DNA from: Rhodanobacteraceae bacterium
GTDB lineage: Bacteria > Pseudomonadota > Gammaproteobacteria > Xanthomonadales > Rhodanobacteraceae
Assembly: GCA_016790075.1 (NCBI GenBank)
Contig: JAEUPP010000080.1
Coordinates: 1-64,000, forward strand
DNA: 64,000 nt
Direction: 5' to 3'
The notes beneath the pieces are model-generated. The model saw only the letters and a program-made list of their open reading frames with translations. It was not told the DNA's origin and made no database searches. The translations under genes were made by a program, and so were the position numbers. Below, in pieces: positions 17,628 through 26,528 of the stretch. How positions within the stretch are numbered: the first letter of the stretch is position 1; each line of letters begins with the position of its first letter.

Positions 17628-17972
17628 GGCCGCGGCAAGCAGCGCATCGTGCTGTACGGCTATCGAAGCAACAGATCGCCGAGGCTGACGGGTACGGCTT
17701 GTCGGTGTGGCGGTCGCGGGATCGGTGTCGCAGCAGATCAATACGGTGCCGGCGCTGTGTCGATGGCGATCGGTGTTGGTTGCGGGTGTTGTGCTGTCGG
17801 GTGAGTCAGCAGTTTTCCGCCGCGGCTCTGGCAGCGGGCCGAAGTGCTTCCCGGTGCTTTGCGCGGCACTGTCCGCGGTTTGCTGAAAAGCACCGGGAGG
17901 GCGTCTCGGCCGTTGCTTGAACACTTGTGCCATGTGGCTCTGATCAACGAAAGCCAGTTCCAGCGCAACACG
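17628..17972. repeat. Imperfect direct repeat, copy B
   Basis: About 345 bases similar to 9498-9898 in the same orientation, with an indel of roughly 60 bases. The similarity ends abruptly near 17972, inside what was the second AraC helix-turn-helix. It includes the coding remnant annotated separately. Confidence 0.8.
17802..17972 (-). pseudogene. 3' fragment of an AraC-family gene (paralogue of the 9.7-10.6 kb gene)
   Basis: Read on the minus strand from 17972, the frame gives VALELAFVDQSHMAQVFKQ, then a proline-rich PGAFQQT, and KHFGPLPEPRRK. This matches the C-terminal end of the PAS-AraC regulator (VALELGFVDQSHMTRVFKQ, PGAFQQ, EHFGPPPEPRRK). The sensor domain and first helix-turn-helix are missing, and the native stop position has been passed, so the frame runs on into downstream sequence. 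It is a truncated, drifting duplicate. Confidence 0.85.
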
Positions 17973-18192
17973 TATCCCTATTTTTTGAATGGGCGCAGTG
18001 AGCGTTCTCCAGGTGGTTTCCGATCAGGAAATAGTCTGTGCGGCAGCACTTGTCTATCATGTCCGGCCTGGGCCGATGTCATTGCTTTGCTATCGACCGG
18101 GTAGCTTTGCGTCGCACTCAAGCTCTGGCCTGGCGTTGCCCTGCCATCCGCATTGCAAGCCACCGCGTTGCCCCTTCATGAAGGATAGTCCG

Positions 18193-18564
18193 ATGAAAAA
18201 ACTTGCGGCACTCATGACTCTTGTCTTCCCGGCCCTGGTTTTCGCCAACTCCAACTGCGACAAGCCCGTCAACGATTTCGACGGCCTTTATTGCCTGAAC
18301 AAGGTATACGGCGAGGCGGACAAGGAGCTGAATGATCGTTACAAGGAACTCGTGTCCTTGCTGGATTCATCAGGGAAGGCGGCGCTCAAGCAGGGGCAGC
18401 TCGCCTGGATAAAGCAGCGCAACAGCCAGTGCTCGCGGCGTGAAGAAAGTGACTTCTTCGTCAACCTCGATTGCGCCACCAACCAGACTATCCAGCGCGC
18501 CCAGTTTCTTCAGGATCGCATACGTGAATGCAAGAGTTCGGGTTGTCTGAATAGCAGGCTCTGA
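18193..18564 (+). CDS. LprI-like (DUF1311) secreted protein
   Basis: A 123-aa exported protein. The ATG at 18193 has AAGGA seven bases upstream and starts a signal peptide (MKKLAALMTLVFPALVFA). The mature part has the helical LprI pattern: C-x(7)-FDGLYCLNKVYGEADKELNDRY, then ALKQGQLAWIKQRNSQC, with six Cys that probably pair. Family members include a lysozyme inhibitor from mycobacteria, but most have no known function. The frame upstream to 17989 is open but lacks a start signal. No operon partner is evident. Confidence 0.82.
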   Translation: MKKLAALMTLVFPALVFANSNCDKPVNDFDGLYCLNKVYGEADKELNDRYKELVSLLDSSGKAALKQGQLAWIKQRNSQCSRREESDFFVNLDCATNQTIQRAQFLQDRIRECKSSGCLNSRL

Positions 18565-18773
18565 CTGAGTGTAGCCAGGCTGCAGGTAGAGAGCATCGGC
18601 CCTACGCTTGCATAAGCTGCGGCGCGGCTGGACTGGGTTTCCGGCCTCGCTGACAGCGCGTGCCGGCCGGCGCATCCGCAGCGCAAAGGCGGGCCGGCGC
18701 CCGCTCCGCGCTTGGCCGTACCCACTTCAGAATCCGTAAAGCGTCTTCACACTGTTGCACGTTGCAAGCGCGA
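18565..18773. other. Non-coding stretch
   Basis: Nothing recognisable between the LprI-like gene and the metallo-beta-lactamase-fold remnant. Confidence 0.4.
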
Positions 18774-19240
18774 TCAGCGTGCTGCCGATGCGCTATTGAT
18801 GCTGGTTGCCTGGACGAACTCTTCAATGCTTGTCGTACGTCCATGTACCGATGCGATCATTTCGGTCTTGAGCGTGCTGTCCTTGAGCCAGCGCACGAAC
18901 GCCAGCGTGCTTTCCTGCGGCGGTCCGACGGGTGCATCGTTGCTGGGCAGGATAAACAGGTCGCCCTGGAACAGCAGGCGCTGTTTCGGCAAATGAGCGA
19001 GGTACGTTTCACGTACGCGTGGGTGGGGACCGATATCGCACAGCTCTACCGTCTGGTTGCCGCCGCTGAAGATGCGGCAGCCTTTTTCGACCTACAGGAT
19101 TTGCGGTGTGAGTGGTGCTTTGGCCAGGCGCTCGTTCTGCGGCGCCTTGGCCATGGCGTTGACAACATCGCGGTTGCCGGGTGTAGTCACAACATTGGCG
19201 CACTCGCGCTGGATAGCGGCTATCGAGCTGGCTACTTCCT
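18774..19240 (-). pseudogene. Remnant of an MBL-fold metallo-hydrolase gene
   Basis: On the minus strand a continuous frame reads CANVVTTPGNRDVVNAMAKA, then APLTPQIL, an in-frame TAG at 19092-19094, then RLLFQGDLFILPSNDAPVGP and MIASVHGRTTSIEEF before a stop at 18774. This is the C-terminal half of a metallo-beta-lactamase-fold hydrolase, with the GDLF strand and the final metal-ligand region SVHGR. The N-terminal half, including the HxHxDH metal site, is absent because the kinase gene abuts. The truncation together with the internal stop marks it as a pseudogene. Confidence 0.78.
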
Positions 19241-21625
19241 GTGCATGGCCGAACGCATCTGCTCCAGCTTGGTTCTAAGCTGTGGGTCAGCGGACCCTCC
19301 CAGTGTGAGCAAGGCTCTGTCGACTGTTGCCAGGGCCTCATCGGCCTGGCCATGCGCAAGATAGTTCTCGGCCATGGCAATGCGCAGATCGATGAGGACG
19401 GGACTGTCGGGTGGCATGTTGAGCAGCCAGATTCGTTCCACCTCGCGCCAGTGCGCCAGCGCTGCCTGCTGCTGTCCCAGAGTGGATTCGATAGCGGCGA
19501 CGTTGCTGAGGGTCCATCCGCGGCCTACCGCATCCAGCCCTTCAGTTTCGGCATTGATCGAGGCGACTTCGAGAAAGCTGGCGAGGGAAGCCTCCAGGTT
19601 GCCACGGGCCTTCAGTGCAATGGCGCGCGTATAGAGCAGCCTGCCGTAGCGCTGGCTGCGGCCGCCAAATGTGCGCAGCGTAATCGTCATGATGCGATCA
19701 AGCTTGCGCTCAGCCAGGTCCAGCTTGCCCATGGCGATCAGCAGCCAGGCGATATTGTGGTCGACGTTCAGTGTGCGCTGGTCGTCCGCGCCGTAGAGCG
19801 CGGTGAAACGCTGCAATGCGCGTTCCATATGGTCGCGCGCCTCCGCGTTGCGACCCACATCTTTCAGCGTCACGCCGAGACGGAGCAGGGATCGTGCAGT
19901 ACGTTCTGTTTCTGCTCCGGGATCGAATCGTCGCGACAGAGCGAAAGCTCGCTCGGCGAGCGCCAGTGCTTCGTTGAAGCGACCCCGGTCTCGTTCGATC
20001 TGGCAACGGTCAGACAGTGCGTTGACTAGGATGTCGATGTTGTCCGCGGTCGGGGTGCCGAGTTTTTGCTCGATCTCGTCGAGCCAGCGCAGGGCTGCCT
20101 CTACCCGGCCAGAACGCATCGCCGTGGCGGCGGCTCCTTCCAGTGCAGCCGCGAGCTGCAATGTGTCGCTGGCGGGGGCGCTCCTTAGTGCATCCAACGC
20201 ACGCTCGAACACCGGCATGGCCCGCGGATAGTCCCCCAGGCCGAGGTAGGCGCGCGCGATGATGGACTGGATGCGCCCGCGCATCGCCGGCTCGTCCGCA
20301 AGTTCATCCCTCGCACGTTGTTCACCGCGGTCGAGTATCGTATTTGCGGTCAGCGCTGCGCCTTTGTTCACGCCGGGGTCCGTCGCCTCGAACAGCTGAG
20401 TCACGAAATTCACCGCGGCATTTGCCTGGCGCGCGGCGAGGTGCGCGTTCTGCGCATTGTGTATGGCCAGCGCTACCGTGCCGGTCAGCAGCAGAAACAG
20501 TACACCCACGGAGCCTGACGCGATGCGATGGCGGGTCACGAATTTCGCCGCGTGATAGAGCGCGCCGGAACGTCGCGCAACAACCGGACGTCCATCGAGG
20601 AAAGCGCGCAGATCATCAGCCAGCGCGGTCATTGTTGCGTAGCGTTCGGTCGGCTGTTTCGCCAGTGCCTTGCGCGCGATGGCATCGAGGTCACCCTTGA
20701 GGCGCCGCCGTATGCGCAGACGATTCGCATGTTCTGGCCACGCGTCCGCGCGTGTGGCGGGATCACTATCTGCCAGCACAAACGCACGCGAGAGCGTCAT
20801 CGGTTCCTGCTCGCCTACAGCTTGACCCCAGGCGATCAGATCCGTAGGGCTGGCAAGATACGGTAGCCGGCCGCTCAGCATACGGAACATCAACATTCCG
20901 AACTGATAGACATCTGTCGCTATGCTGATCTTTCCGCCGCGAAGTTGCTCTGGCGCCGCATACGTGCGCGTCATGGGGCCGACGGGAGCTTCGGTCAGCC
21001 CGGAGCCCCGTGTTTCGTCGATGATTTTCGCGATGCCGAAATCGAGCAGCTTTACGCGACCGTCAGCGCTGACGAGGATGTTCGAGGGTTTGATGTCACG
21101 GTGAACGACGAGGTGCTGGTGTGCGTGCGCCAGCGCGCGCGCCACATCAATCAGAAGCTCGACGCGCTGCTCCACGCGGTCAATGACGGTACTGGCGTAC
21201 TGGGTGATGGGTAGGCCTTGGATGTATTCCATCGCGTAGTAAGGCGAGCCATCTGCCGTCTCTCCTCCGTCGAGAATCTTGGCGATGCTGGGGTGTTCCA
21301 GTTGCGCCAGGATGTTTCGCTCGCGTTCAAAGCGCTCCAGCTCCTGCCTTCGGATCGGACCGTTGCGCACGATCTTCAGCGCTACGGCTGGCAGGAACGC
21401 CTGGTCACGCCGTTGCGCCAGATATACGGCACCCATACCGCCGGCACCTATCAGCCTGGTCAGAACGTAGTGCCCTATCTCGGTTCCGACCCGTTGTCGA
21501 TCGGCAGCCGTATCGGGTTCGTCGTCCTCCAGCAGCGGATCCGCGTTCAGTTCGTCGACCAGGCTGGAAATCAGCGGGCCGCTGAGTGCGCCTCCGGGAA
21601 CCAGAAATTCCAGTTGCATGGTCAT
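19232..21625 (-). CDS. Membrane Ser/Thr protein kinase with TPR-like C-terminus (module 2)
   Basis: A 797-aa Hanks-type kinase. The domain starts near residue 52 with YVLTRLIGAGGMGAVYLA; VALK lysine is at about 84, catalytic loop HRDIKPSN at 175-182, DFG at 195-197 and APEQ near 220. All key residues are present. A basic stretch leads into one membrane segment at about 370-388 (SVGVLFLLLTGTVALAI). The remaining 400 residues are TPR-like helical repeats, probably periplasmic. The gene starts 12 bases after the sigma factor of module 2 and should be co-transcribed with it. Its 3' end abuts the MBL-fold remnant, so the last residues could have been altered by a rearrangement. Confidence 0.9.
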   Translation of the reverse strand: MTMQLEFLVPGGALSGPLISSLVDELNADPLLEDDEPDTAADRQRVGTEIGHYVLTRLIGAGGMGAVYLAQRRDQAFLPAVALKIVRNGPIRRQELERFERERNILAQLEHPSIAKILDGGETADGSPYYAMEYIQGLPITQYASTVIDRVEQRVELLIDVARALAHAHQHLVVHRDIKPSNILVSADGRVKLLDFGIAKIIDETRGSGLTEAPVGPMTRTYAAPEQLRGGKISIATDVYQFGMLMFRMLSGRLPYLASPTDLIAWGQAVGEQEPMTLSRAFVLADSDPATRADAWPEHANRLRIRRRLKGDLDAIARKALAKQPTERYATMTALADDLRAFLDGRPVVARRSGALYHAAKFVTRHRIASGSVGVLFLLLTGTVALAIHNAQNAHLAARQANAAVNFVTQLFEATDPGVNKGAALTANTILDRGEQRARDELADEPAMRGRIQSIIARAYLGLGDYPRAMPVFERALDALRSAPASDTLQLAAALEGAAATAMRSGRVEAALRWLDEIEQKLGTPTADNIDILVNALSDRCQIERDRGRFNEALALAERAFALSRRFDPGAETERTARSLLRLGVTLKDVGRNAEARDHMERALQRFTALYGADDQRTLNVDHNIAWLLIAMGKLDLAERKLDRIMTITLRTFGGRSQRYGRLLYTRAIALKARGNLEASLASFLEVASINAETEGLDAVGRGWTLSNVAAIESTLGQQQAALAHWREVERIWLLNMPPDSPVLIDLRIAMAENYLAHGQADEALATVDRALLTLGGSADPQLRTKLEQMRSAMHRK

Positions 21626-21637
21626 GACGTTGCTGCG

Positions 21638-22198
21638 CTAGCGCATATGCTGTTCAAGCCAGGTGCGGGCGTCATTCCAGTCACGCTGCACCGTGCGTGC
21701 TGACGTGCCAAGTGCTTCTGCGGTCTCATCTTCGGACAATCCCGCAAAAAAGCGGCAGGTTACGACTTGCGCCTGGCGCGGGTTTCGTTTCGCCAGATCC
21801 GACAGCGCTTCGTCGAGGGCAATGAACTGGCGTGCTTGCGCGAGTTCTGCGTCATCCTTTTCGCCAGAGACGTTGACAGTCGCGTGCTTGTCGACATGCA
21901 CCAGCTCGCGCAGGCGTTTGCGCGCATAGTCGATGACGATCTGCCGCATCACGCGGGAGGCCAGATTGAGAAAGTGGGCCTGGGTCTGTGTGTGCTGGGC
22001 TGCCGGAGCGACGAGCCTGAGGTAGGACTCGTGGACCAGGGCGGTCGTATTCAGTGTCGCCATCCAACGGTTGCCCTTGAGCTGTCTACGCGCGAGCCGG
22101 CGCAGCTCGCCATAGATTACGGTGATGAGCTGCTGCTCAGCTGCCGCGTCACCCTCGCGAAATCGAGCCAGCACTGCGGTAAATTCATCCGTAGACAT
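21638..22198 (-). CDS. ECF-type sigma factor (module 2)
   Basis: A 186-aa sigma factor of the Sigma70_ECF/TIGR02999 type. Region 2 contains IYGELRRLARRQL, NTTALVHESYLRL and RVMRQIVIDYARKR; region 4 contains RQAQVVTCRFFAGLSEDETAEAL and a helix-turn-helix ending SARTVQRDW. ATG at 22198 is preferred over TTG at 22201. The motif that is DAED-like in canonical factors is N-T-T-A here, with Thr51-Thr52. It forms an operon with the downstream kinase, which is the expected activator. Confidence 0.92.
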   Translation of the reverse strand: MSTDEFTAVLARFREGDAAAEQQLITVIYGELRRLARRQLKGNRWMATLNTTALVHESYLRLVAPAAQHTQTQAHFLNLASRVMRQIVIDYARKRLRELVHVDKHATVNVSGEKDDAELAQARQFIALDEALSDLAKRNPRQAQVVTCRFFAGLSEDETAEALGTSARTVQRDWNDARTWLEQHMR

Positions 22199-22489
22199 CA
22201 AAAAAGCCCTGTGCGCCAGTCACTGAAAGCTGCCTCTGTTTCCTGAATGGGCTGCGTTCTTCGTGTCAGTTGCACAGACCGAGCCATTGCGAAGTGCCTG
22301 GCATTGTTCGGCCGAGTCGGGAAACGGCCGCGGCCGGCCGGGCGCGCTGCGGTATCGGGACTGGCGGCTTTGCCGTTGCAGCGGGCGCAGTCTGCACGCT
22401 TTTCGGGCAAGCTGGCCATTCGTCGGATGGCACTTGCTTCTCGCCCGGCTCCGGGCCGTGGAGAAAGCTAGCGCCCGTGCGTGGCGCTG
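22199..22489. other. Intergenic region upstream of sigma 2
   Basis: A 291-base gap with no coding sequence. It should contain the promoter for the sigma 2-kinase 2 operon and the terminator of the amidohydrolase gene. No promoter boxes were recognised with confidence. Confidence 0.45.
22470..22488 (-). terminator. Possible terminator after the amidohydrolase gene
   Basis: AGCGCC and GGCGCT pair around a 7-base loop right after the stop codon of the minus-strand gene, followed on that strand by AGCTTTCTCC. The stem is only six pairs. Confidence 0.4.
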
Positions 22490-24067
22490 CTACTCCCCAG
22501 GTTGCGCGTATTGTTCAATGCCGCGCTTCTTCTTTTCGGTTGCGACCATATCGCGAACTTCGCGCAGCATTTGCTTCGCATCGAATACGATGCCGTCCTT
22601 GATCGTGTAGTCGACGCCGCCGACGCGTGTGACCTTGCCGTCGCTGCCGAGGCGGATATGGCCTGTGCCGTAGAGTACCTTGAGGTTGGCGAGTGGGTTT
22701 TCCCTGATGACGGCAATGTCGGCGAGTTTTCCGGGTTCCAGCGAGCCCAGCCGGTCGGCCGCGCCAAGTGCCTGTGCGCCATTGAGTGTGGCGGCGCGGA
22801 TAACCTCCAGCGGATGGAAGCCGGCTTCGCGCAGTAGCTCCAATTCTTCAATAGTTCCAAATCCGTACAATTTATAAATATATCCTGAGTCGCTGCCGAC
22901 GGTGACGCGTCCGCCGCGGTTCTTGTAGTCATTCACAAACGCCATCCAGCGTCGGTAGTTGTCGCGCCAGGCGACTTCGTCTTCGGTGCCCCAGTCGAAG
23001 AAGAAACTGCCGTGGTTGTCGCGGTTGGGGGCGAAGAAGTTCCATAGCGCTGGCCAGGTGTAGCGATCGTGCCATTCAGCGCGGCGCGCGCGCATCAGAT
23101 CGCGGCTGGCCTGGTAGATGGTGAAGGTCGGGTCCAAGGTAAAGTCCAGCTCCAGCAACTCCTTGATGACGGCTTCGTACTTCTCGCTGCCTTTTTCAGC
23201 GGCCTGCGCCCAGAGTCGGCCGGCCTGGCCAAAGCGTTGCGCTTCGTTGCTGTAGTTGTAGTCGGCCGGATAGTTCTGCACCGTCCTGTCGTCGAACAGG
23301 GCTTCGGGCAGGCCATACCAATGTTCCATCGTGGTCAGGCCCCAGCGGGCCGTGGTGAGCACGTTTACGCGGGCGACATCGAGCTGGGCGTGATGGCAGG
23401 CGCTGCGCATGCCTTGTTTCTTCAGCTCCTCGAACGCGGCCTGCAGCACGTCGGGACGATAGCCGAAGCACTTCATGCCTACCGCGCCCTTTCTTTTCAT
23501 TTCGCGCACCCACTCGCGCGCTTCCTCCGGTGTCGTCATGGGCTTGTCCCGGTCCATGCCGAAATAGGCGTAAGGGAAGACGCGTGGTGCAGCGATGGCA
23601 TTGGCCTGGCTGCGCCGCGCTTCGCGCGCGCACCAGTCGATGCCGTTGCCACAGGCCGGGTCGCGCACCGTGGTGATACCGTGGCTCATCCATAATTTGT
23701 ATACATAGTCGGCGCTGACGCCTTGCTCCTCGCCGCCGACATGCCCGTGCAGGTCGATGATGCCGGGCATCACGTAGTAGCCAGCCAGATCCATTTCACG
23801 GCCGCCGGCCCGGAGCTTGGGCCTGTCGTCGGGCTTGATCGACTGCAGATCGGCGCCAAGCATGCGGATCTCGTTGATGCGGTTGCCCTCGATGACAACG
23901 TCGGCAGGGCCGTAGGCGGGACTGCCGGTGCCGTTGATGACGGTGACGCCACGCAGAACGAGCTGGCTGTACGGCCCTTCGCCCTGCTGGCGGTCGGTGC
24001 CTGGTGCGATCGCGGCCAAGGCCGGGGTGGCGATCAGGAGCAGGGCGGCAAGCAGCAGGCGTTTCAT
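22490..24067 (-). CDS. Exported amidohydrolase family protein
   Basis: A 525-aa metal-dependent hydrolase with a signal peptide (MKRLLLAALLLIATPALA). GGAG lies five bases before the ATG. Visible amidohydrolase-fold features are the PGIIDLHGHVGG motif (HxH metal ligands), the Lys-containing strand GAVGMKCFGY, His residues in SACHHAQLD and TMEHWYG, and VGSDSGY with the catalytic-type Asp. The C-terminal beta-sandwich segment GSLEPGKLADIAVI is typical of prolidase/imidazolonepropionase-like members. The substrate is unknown; an exported peptidase or amidase role is plausible. It is a single-gene unit. Confidence 0.85.
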   Translation of the reverse strand: MKRLLLAALLLIATPALAAIAPGTDRQQGEGPYSQLVLRGVTVINGTGSPAYGPADVVIEGNRINEIRMLGADLQSIKPDDRPKLRAGGREMDLAGYYVMPGIIDLHGHVGGEEQGVSADYVYKLWMSHGITTVRDPACGNGIDWCAREARRSQANAIAAPRVFPYAYFGMDRDKPMTTPEEAREWVREMKRKGAVGMKCFGYRPDVLQAAFEELKKQGMRSACHHAQLDVARVNVLTTARWGLTTMEHWYGLPEALFDDRTVQNYPADYNYSNEAQRFGQAGRLWAQAAEKGSEKYEAVIKELLELDFTLDPTFTIYQASRDLMRARRAEWHDRYTWPALWNFFAPNRDNHGSFFFDWGTEDEVAWRDNYRRWMAFVNDYKNRGGRVTVGSDSGYIYKLYGFGTIEELELLREAGFHPLEVIRAATLNGAQALGAADRLGSLEPGKLADIAVIRENPLANLKVLYGTGHIRLGSDGKVTRVGGVDYTIKDGIVFDAKQMLREVRDMVATEKKKRGIEQYAQPGE

Positions 24068-24274
24068 CGAGGCTCCGTAACAGGGCTTGGTTACTGCGCT
24101 GATCTGGCGTGAGAGGCAACTTGTCGGCGCGTGCCGAACGTCACGAGTGGGCTAGCCATCGACCGCGCCATGGTTGGCACGAGTGTCCTGATCCTGTCCG
24201 TGAGGCTCTTTCCGGCGGGCTGCTTCAGAGTCTGTGTGCGCTTGAACTGCGAGGCGCCGCGTCGCGGATACGGC

Positions 24275-24305
24275 AAAAAAAAAGCGCGCGGGAAACCCCG
24301 CGCGC
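24275..24305 (-). terminator. Rho-independent terminator of the alpha/beta-hydrolase gene
   Basis: On the minus strand GCGCGCGGG pairs with CCCGCGCGC over a 4-base loop and is followed by nine T, 22 bases after the stop codon. This is the clearest intrinsic terminator in the window. Confidence 0.92.
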
Positions 24306-24327
24306 CCAGTTTCTACGGTTGCCGGCT

Positions 24328-26244
24328 TCAGCGTGCCGCGTTCGCGTTCATCGTCGCGTTGCGGGAGGCGTCGAGGTACTGCGCCGGATCACGCATACCG
24401 CTGGTATGGCACTGGCCCGTCGTGTGGCCACGGTTGACACCGCCGCTGAGCTGGCCGTTGGTCTGTTCGGTCGTGCCGTCTTCCGGATCGCTGAGTACGA
24501 GGTCGGTGGCGATCTGGCAGTAATCGTTGGTCCACCAGTTGGTCGAACGGAACGAGGTCGTGTAGTAGTTCACCTTCGCGCGCGACGAGGTCGGGATGCC
24601 AGCCAGCCAGGCCGATGCGCCGCTGTAGGTCAGATTGTCGTTCGAGCCGCAGCCCGCACCGAACCAGGAGCCCAGCGTGGCGAGGATGCCGGCAAGGTTG
24701 GTGCCCTTGTAGGGCGTACCCACGGACTGGATCAGGCGCGCGCCCGTGGCGTTGTCCAGCCCGCTCCAGTAGTACGTGTACAGGTGCAGCGACGCGGCGC
24801 CACCCTGGCTGTGTGCCACGGTGCCGAACGAGTTCCAGGTGCTGCCAAAATCTTGCAGCAGGCGCGCGAACTGGTCGTGGCTGCGGTTCTGGTTCGCATC
24901 GAGGAAGCTCGACGCATTGGTGAACTGCGCCGCTGGCCAGACCCCGCCGGAGCAATAGCCGTGTACGAGGATCAGACGTTGACCCACGCCGGCAACTGCC
25001 TCGGACCCGACAGGGCGTGGTCCCATGCGCATGGCTTCGTCTATGCCCTTGGGTGCGGCGCCCAGCAGGCGGCGATCGGGCAGGTCTAGTCCCAGCGACC
25101 GGGCGCTGGCCAGCGTGATGAAATGATCGGGGTCTTCGACGCGCAGCTCGCGCAGCTGGTAGGGCGGCTGTGCGTCCGCACGGGTGATCCAGCGTGGGTC
25201 AAAGCCCAGGCTCAGCAGGCCATTCTTGTCGGGCGTGACCATGCCGCCGACCCAGGCGGCTGGACGGGCGTTGCCTTTGGCGTCGGTACCCCAGACTTCC
25301 GCGTAGGCGCGGTAATGCTGACCTTGCTTGCTGGCAACGACGGGCAGGTCCAGCGACAGCCGCCCGTTGGGCAGGCTGCGCGCGCTGATAACGGCTTCGG
25401 TTGAAGCCAGGCGCAGGCTAGCATCGACGACGGGCAGCACGTGTTCGGCGGTACGCACGATGCGCTGCCCGTCCGCGTTCGCGCCATCGGCCACGACCTG
25501 GGCCAGGTACTGGCCACTCTGCTCGGCGACAAAACCGGCACCGAACAGGCCGTCGCCGGCCTTCGCATCTGCGTGCAGGCCGTCGTCAAACATGGGATAG
25601 CTGCGCACGGAGCCGTCAGGACCGGTCACCCGCAGGGTGGCCGAGACCACGCGCGCGCCGTTGGCGCGCGCGGCGGAACCGCCGAGGGTAGCAACCACGT
25701 CGAGCTGCTGGCCGACAACCTGGCGGCGGTGCGCGGGATAGGACATGAGTTCCGTCGCCGGGTCGCCTTCAAGCAGTACATAGCCGCTCAAGGAACGGCT
25801 CGCGCCGGCGTCGATGCGCAGCGCCCAGGTGCCGGATTCAAGTCCGTCGAGGGCATAGTAGTTCGACGGTATGCGAGCCTGTTCCAGCGCGAAGTCGGTG
25901 TGCTGTGCCGAGCTGCTGAGTTCCTGCGCGGGAATGCGGCGGCCGGTCGGCGACTGAAGCTCCAGCATCCAGTTGCCGTTGTTGCCCGAAAACACGAGAA
26001 AGCGCACCTTGCCGTTCTCGACAGGAAACTCTCGCTGCCAGCCCGCTTCGCGCGTGCTTATCTCGACCGGCAGCAGCGCGCTATGCGAATAGATGGCTGA
26101 GTCAGCCGGATCCGGCGTGCGCATCTGGGCGAATTCTTCCGCCGATCCGGACAGCTGCTTGGGAACTGGACTGGCCAGTGCCGCGAGCGGCACGGCGAAC
26201 AGCAGGGACGAAACGACGGCCAAGGTCAGCGGGTTGCGGGTCAC
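24328..26244 (-). CDS. Secreted alpha/beta-hydrolase, conditioned-medium-factor-like
   Basis: A 638-aa exported protein. GTG at 26244 is chosen as start: GGAGGG lies six bases upstream and the frame from there gives a good signal peptide (MTRNPLTLAVVSSLLFAVPLAALA). Upstream in-frame ATG codons would bury that signal. Residues about 30-180 look like a beta-rich prepeptidase-type domain, followed by Ig-like domains (DDGLHADAKAGDGLFG). The C-terminal third is a lipase-like alpha/beta hydrolase: LILVHGYCSG, nucleophile elbow VAHSQGG, and Cys pairs. Some relatives are annotated as conditioned medium factors with a choice-of-anchor domain; this name is from memory. The substrate is unknown. Confidence 0.78.
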   Translation of the reverse strand: MTRNPLTLAVVSSLLFAVPLAALASPVPKQLSGSAEEFAQMRTPDPADSAIYSHSALLPVEISTREAGWQREFPVENGKVRFLVFSGNNGNWMLELQSPTGRRIPAQELSSSAQHTDFALEQARIPSNYYALDGLESGTWALRIDAGASRSLSGYVLLEGDPATELMSYPAHRRQVVGQQLDVVATLGGSAARANGARVVSATLRVTGPDGSVRSYPMFDDGLHADAKAGDGLFGAGFVAEQSGQYLAQVVADGANADGQRIVRTAEHVLPVVDASLRLASTEAVISARSLPNGRLSLDLPVVASKQGQHYRAYAEVWGTDAKGNARPAAWVGGMVTPDKNGLLSLGFDPRWITRADAQPPYQLRELRVEDPDHFITLASARSLGLDLPDRRLLGAAPKGIDEAMRMGPRPVGSEAVAGVGQRLILVHGYCSGGVWPAAQFTNASSFLDANQNRSHDQFARLLQDFGSTWNSFGTVAHSQGGAASLHLYTYYWSGLDNATGARLIQSVGTPYKGTNLAGILATLGSWFGAGCGSNDNLTYSGASAWLAGIPTSSRAKVNYYTTSFRSTNWWTNDYCQIATDLVLSDPEDGTTEQTNGQLSGGVNRGHTTGQCHTSGMRDPAQYLDASRNATMNANAAR

Positions 26245-26528
26245 GGTTTTCCCTCCCAGGAACTGTGATCTTGTGGAAGTCAGTACGATGCTAGTTGTTG
26301 TGGCACTTCCCTGATAGTGCATGAAGCCCCCCAGGCCGGCGCGGACCCATGTTCCGCTCGACGTCGAGGCAGACGGCTACCCTACTCAAACAAACGTTCG
26401 ATGCACGCCGCAGCGCAACAAGACCCGCCTGTCCGGTGCGTGCGGTTACCGCCCGCGCGGAGCCGGACGGACAAATGGCGCTATGGCAGTGGCGACCGGG
26501 GCGCTGCGGGTAGCGGCAAACCCCGGAT
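26245..26528. other. Intergenic region
   Basis: A 284-base gap between two minus-strand genes. It contains the ribosome binding site of the alpha/beta-hydrolase gene at its left edge and presumably its promoter. No other element was recognised. Confidence 0.4.

Noticed and set aside
17989-18192. N-terminal extension of the LprI-like gene
   Set aside because: The signal peptide and AAGGA ribosome binding site fit the ATG at 18193; the extension would bury the signal.
19092-19094. Read-through or recoding of the in-frame TAG in the MBL-fold sequence
   Set aside because: The N-terminal half with the metal site is missing as well, so a decayed gene is the simpler reading.
18660-19364. 234-codon plus-strand frame between the LprI-like gene and kinase 2
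   Set aside because: It lies opposite the MBL-fold remnant and the end of kinase 2, whose minus-strand translations match known families; the plus frame does not.
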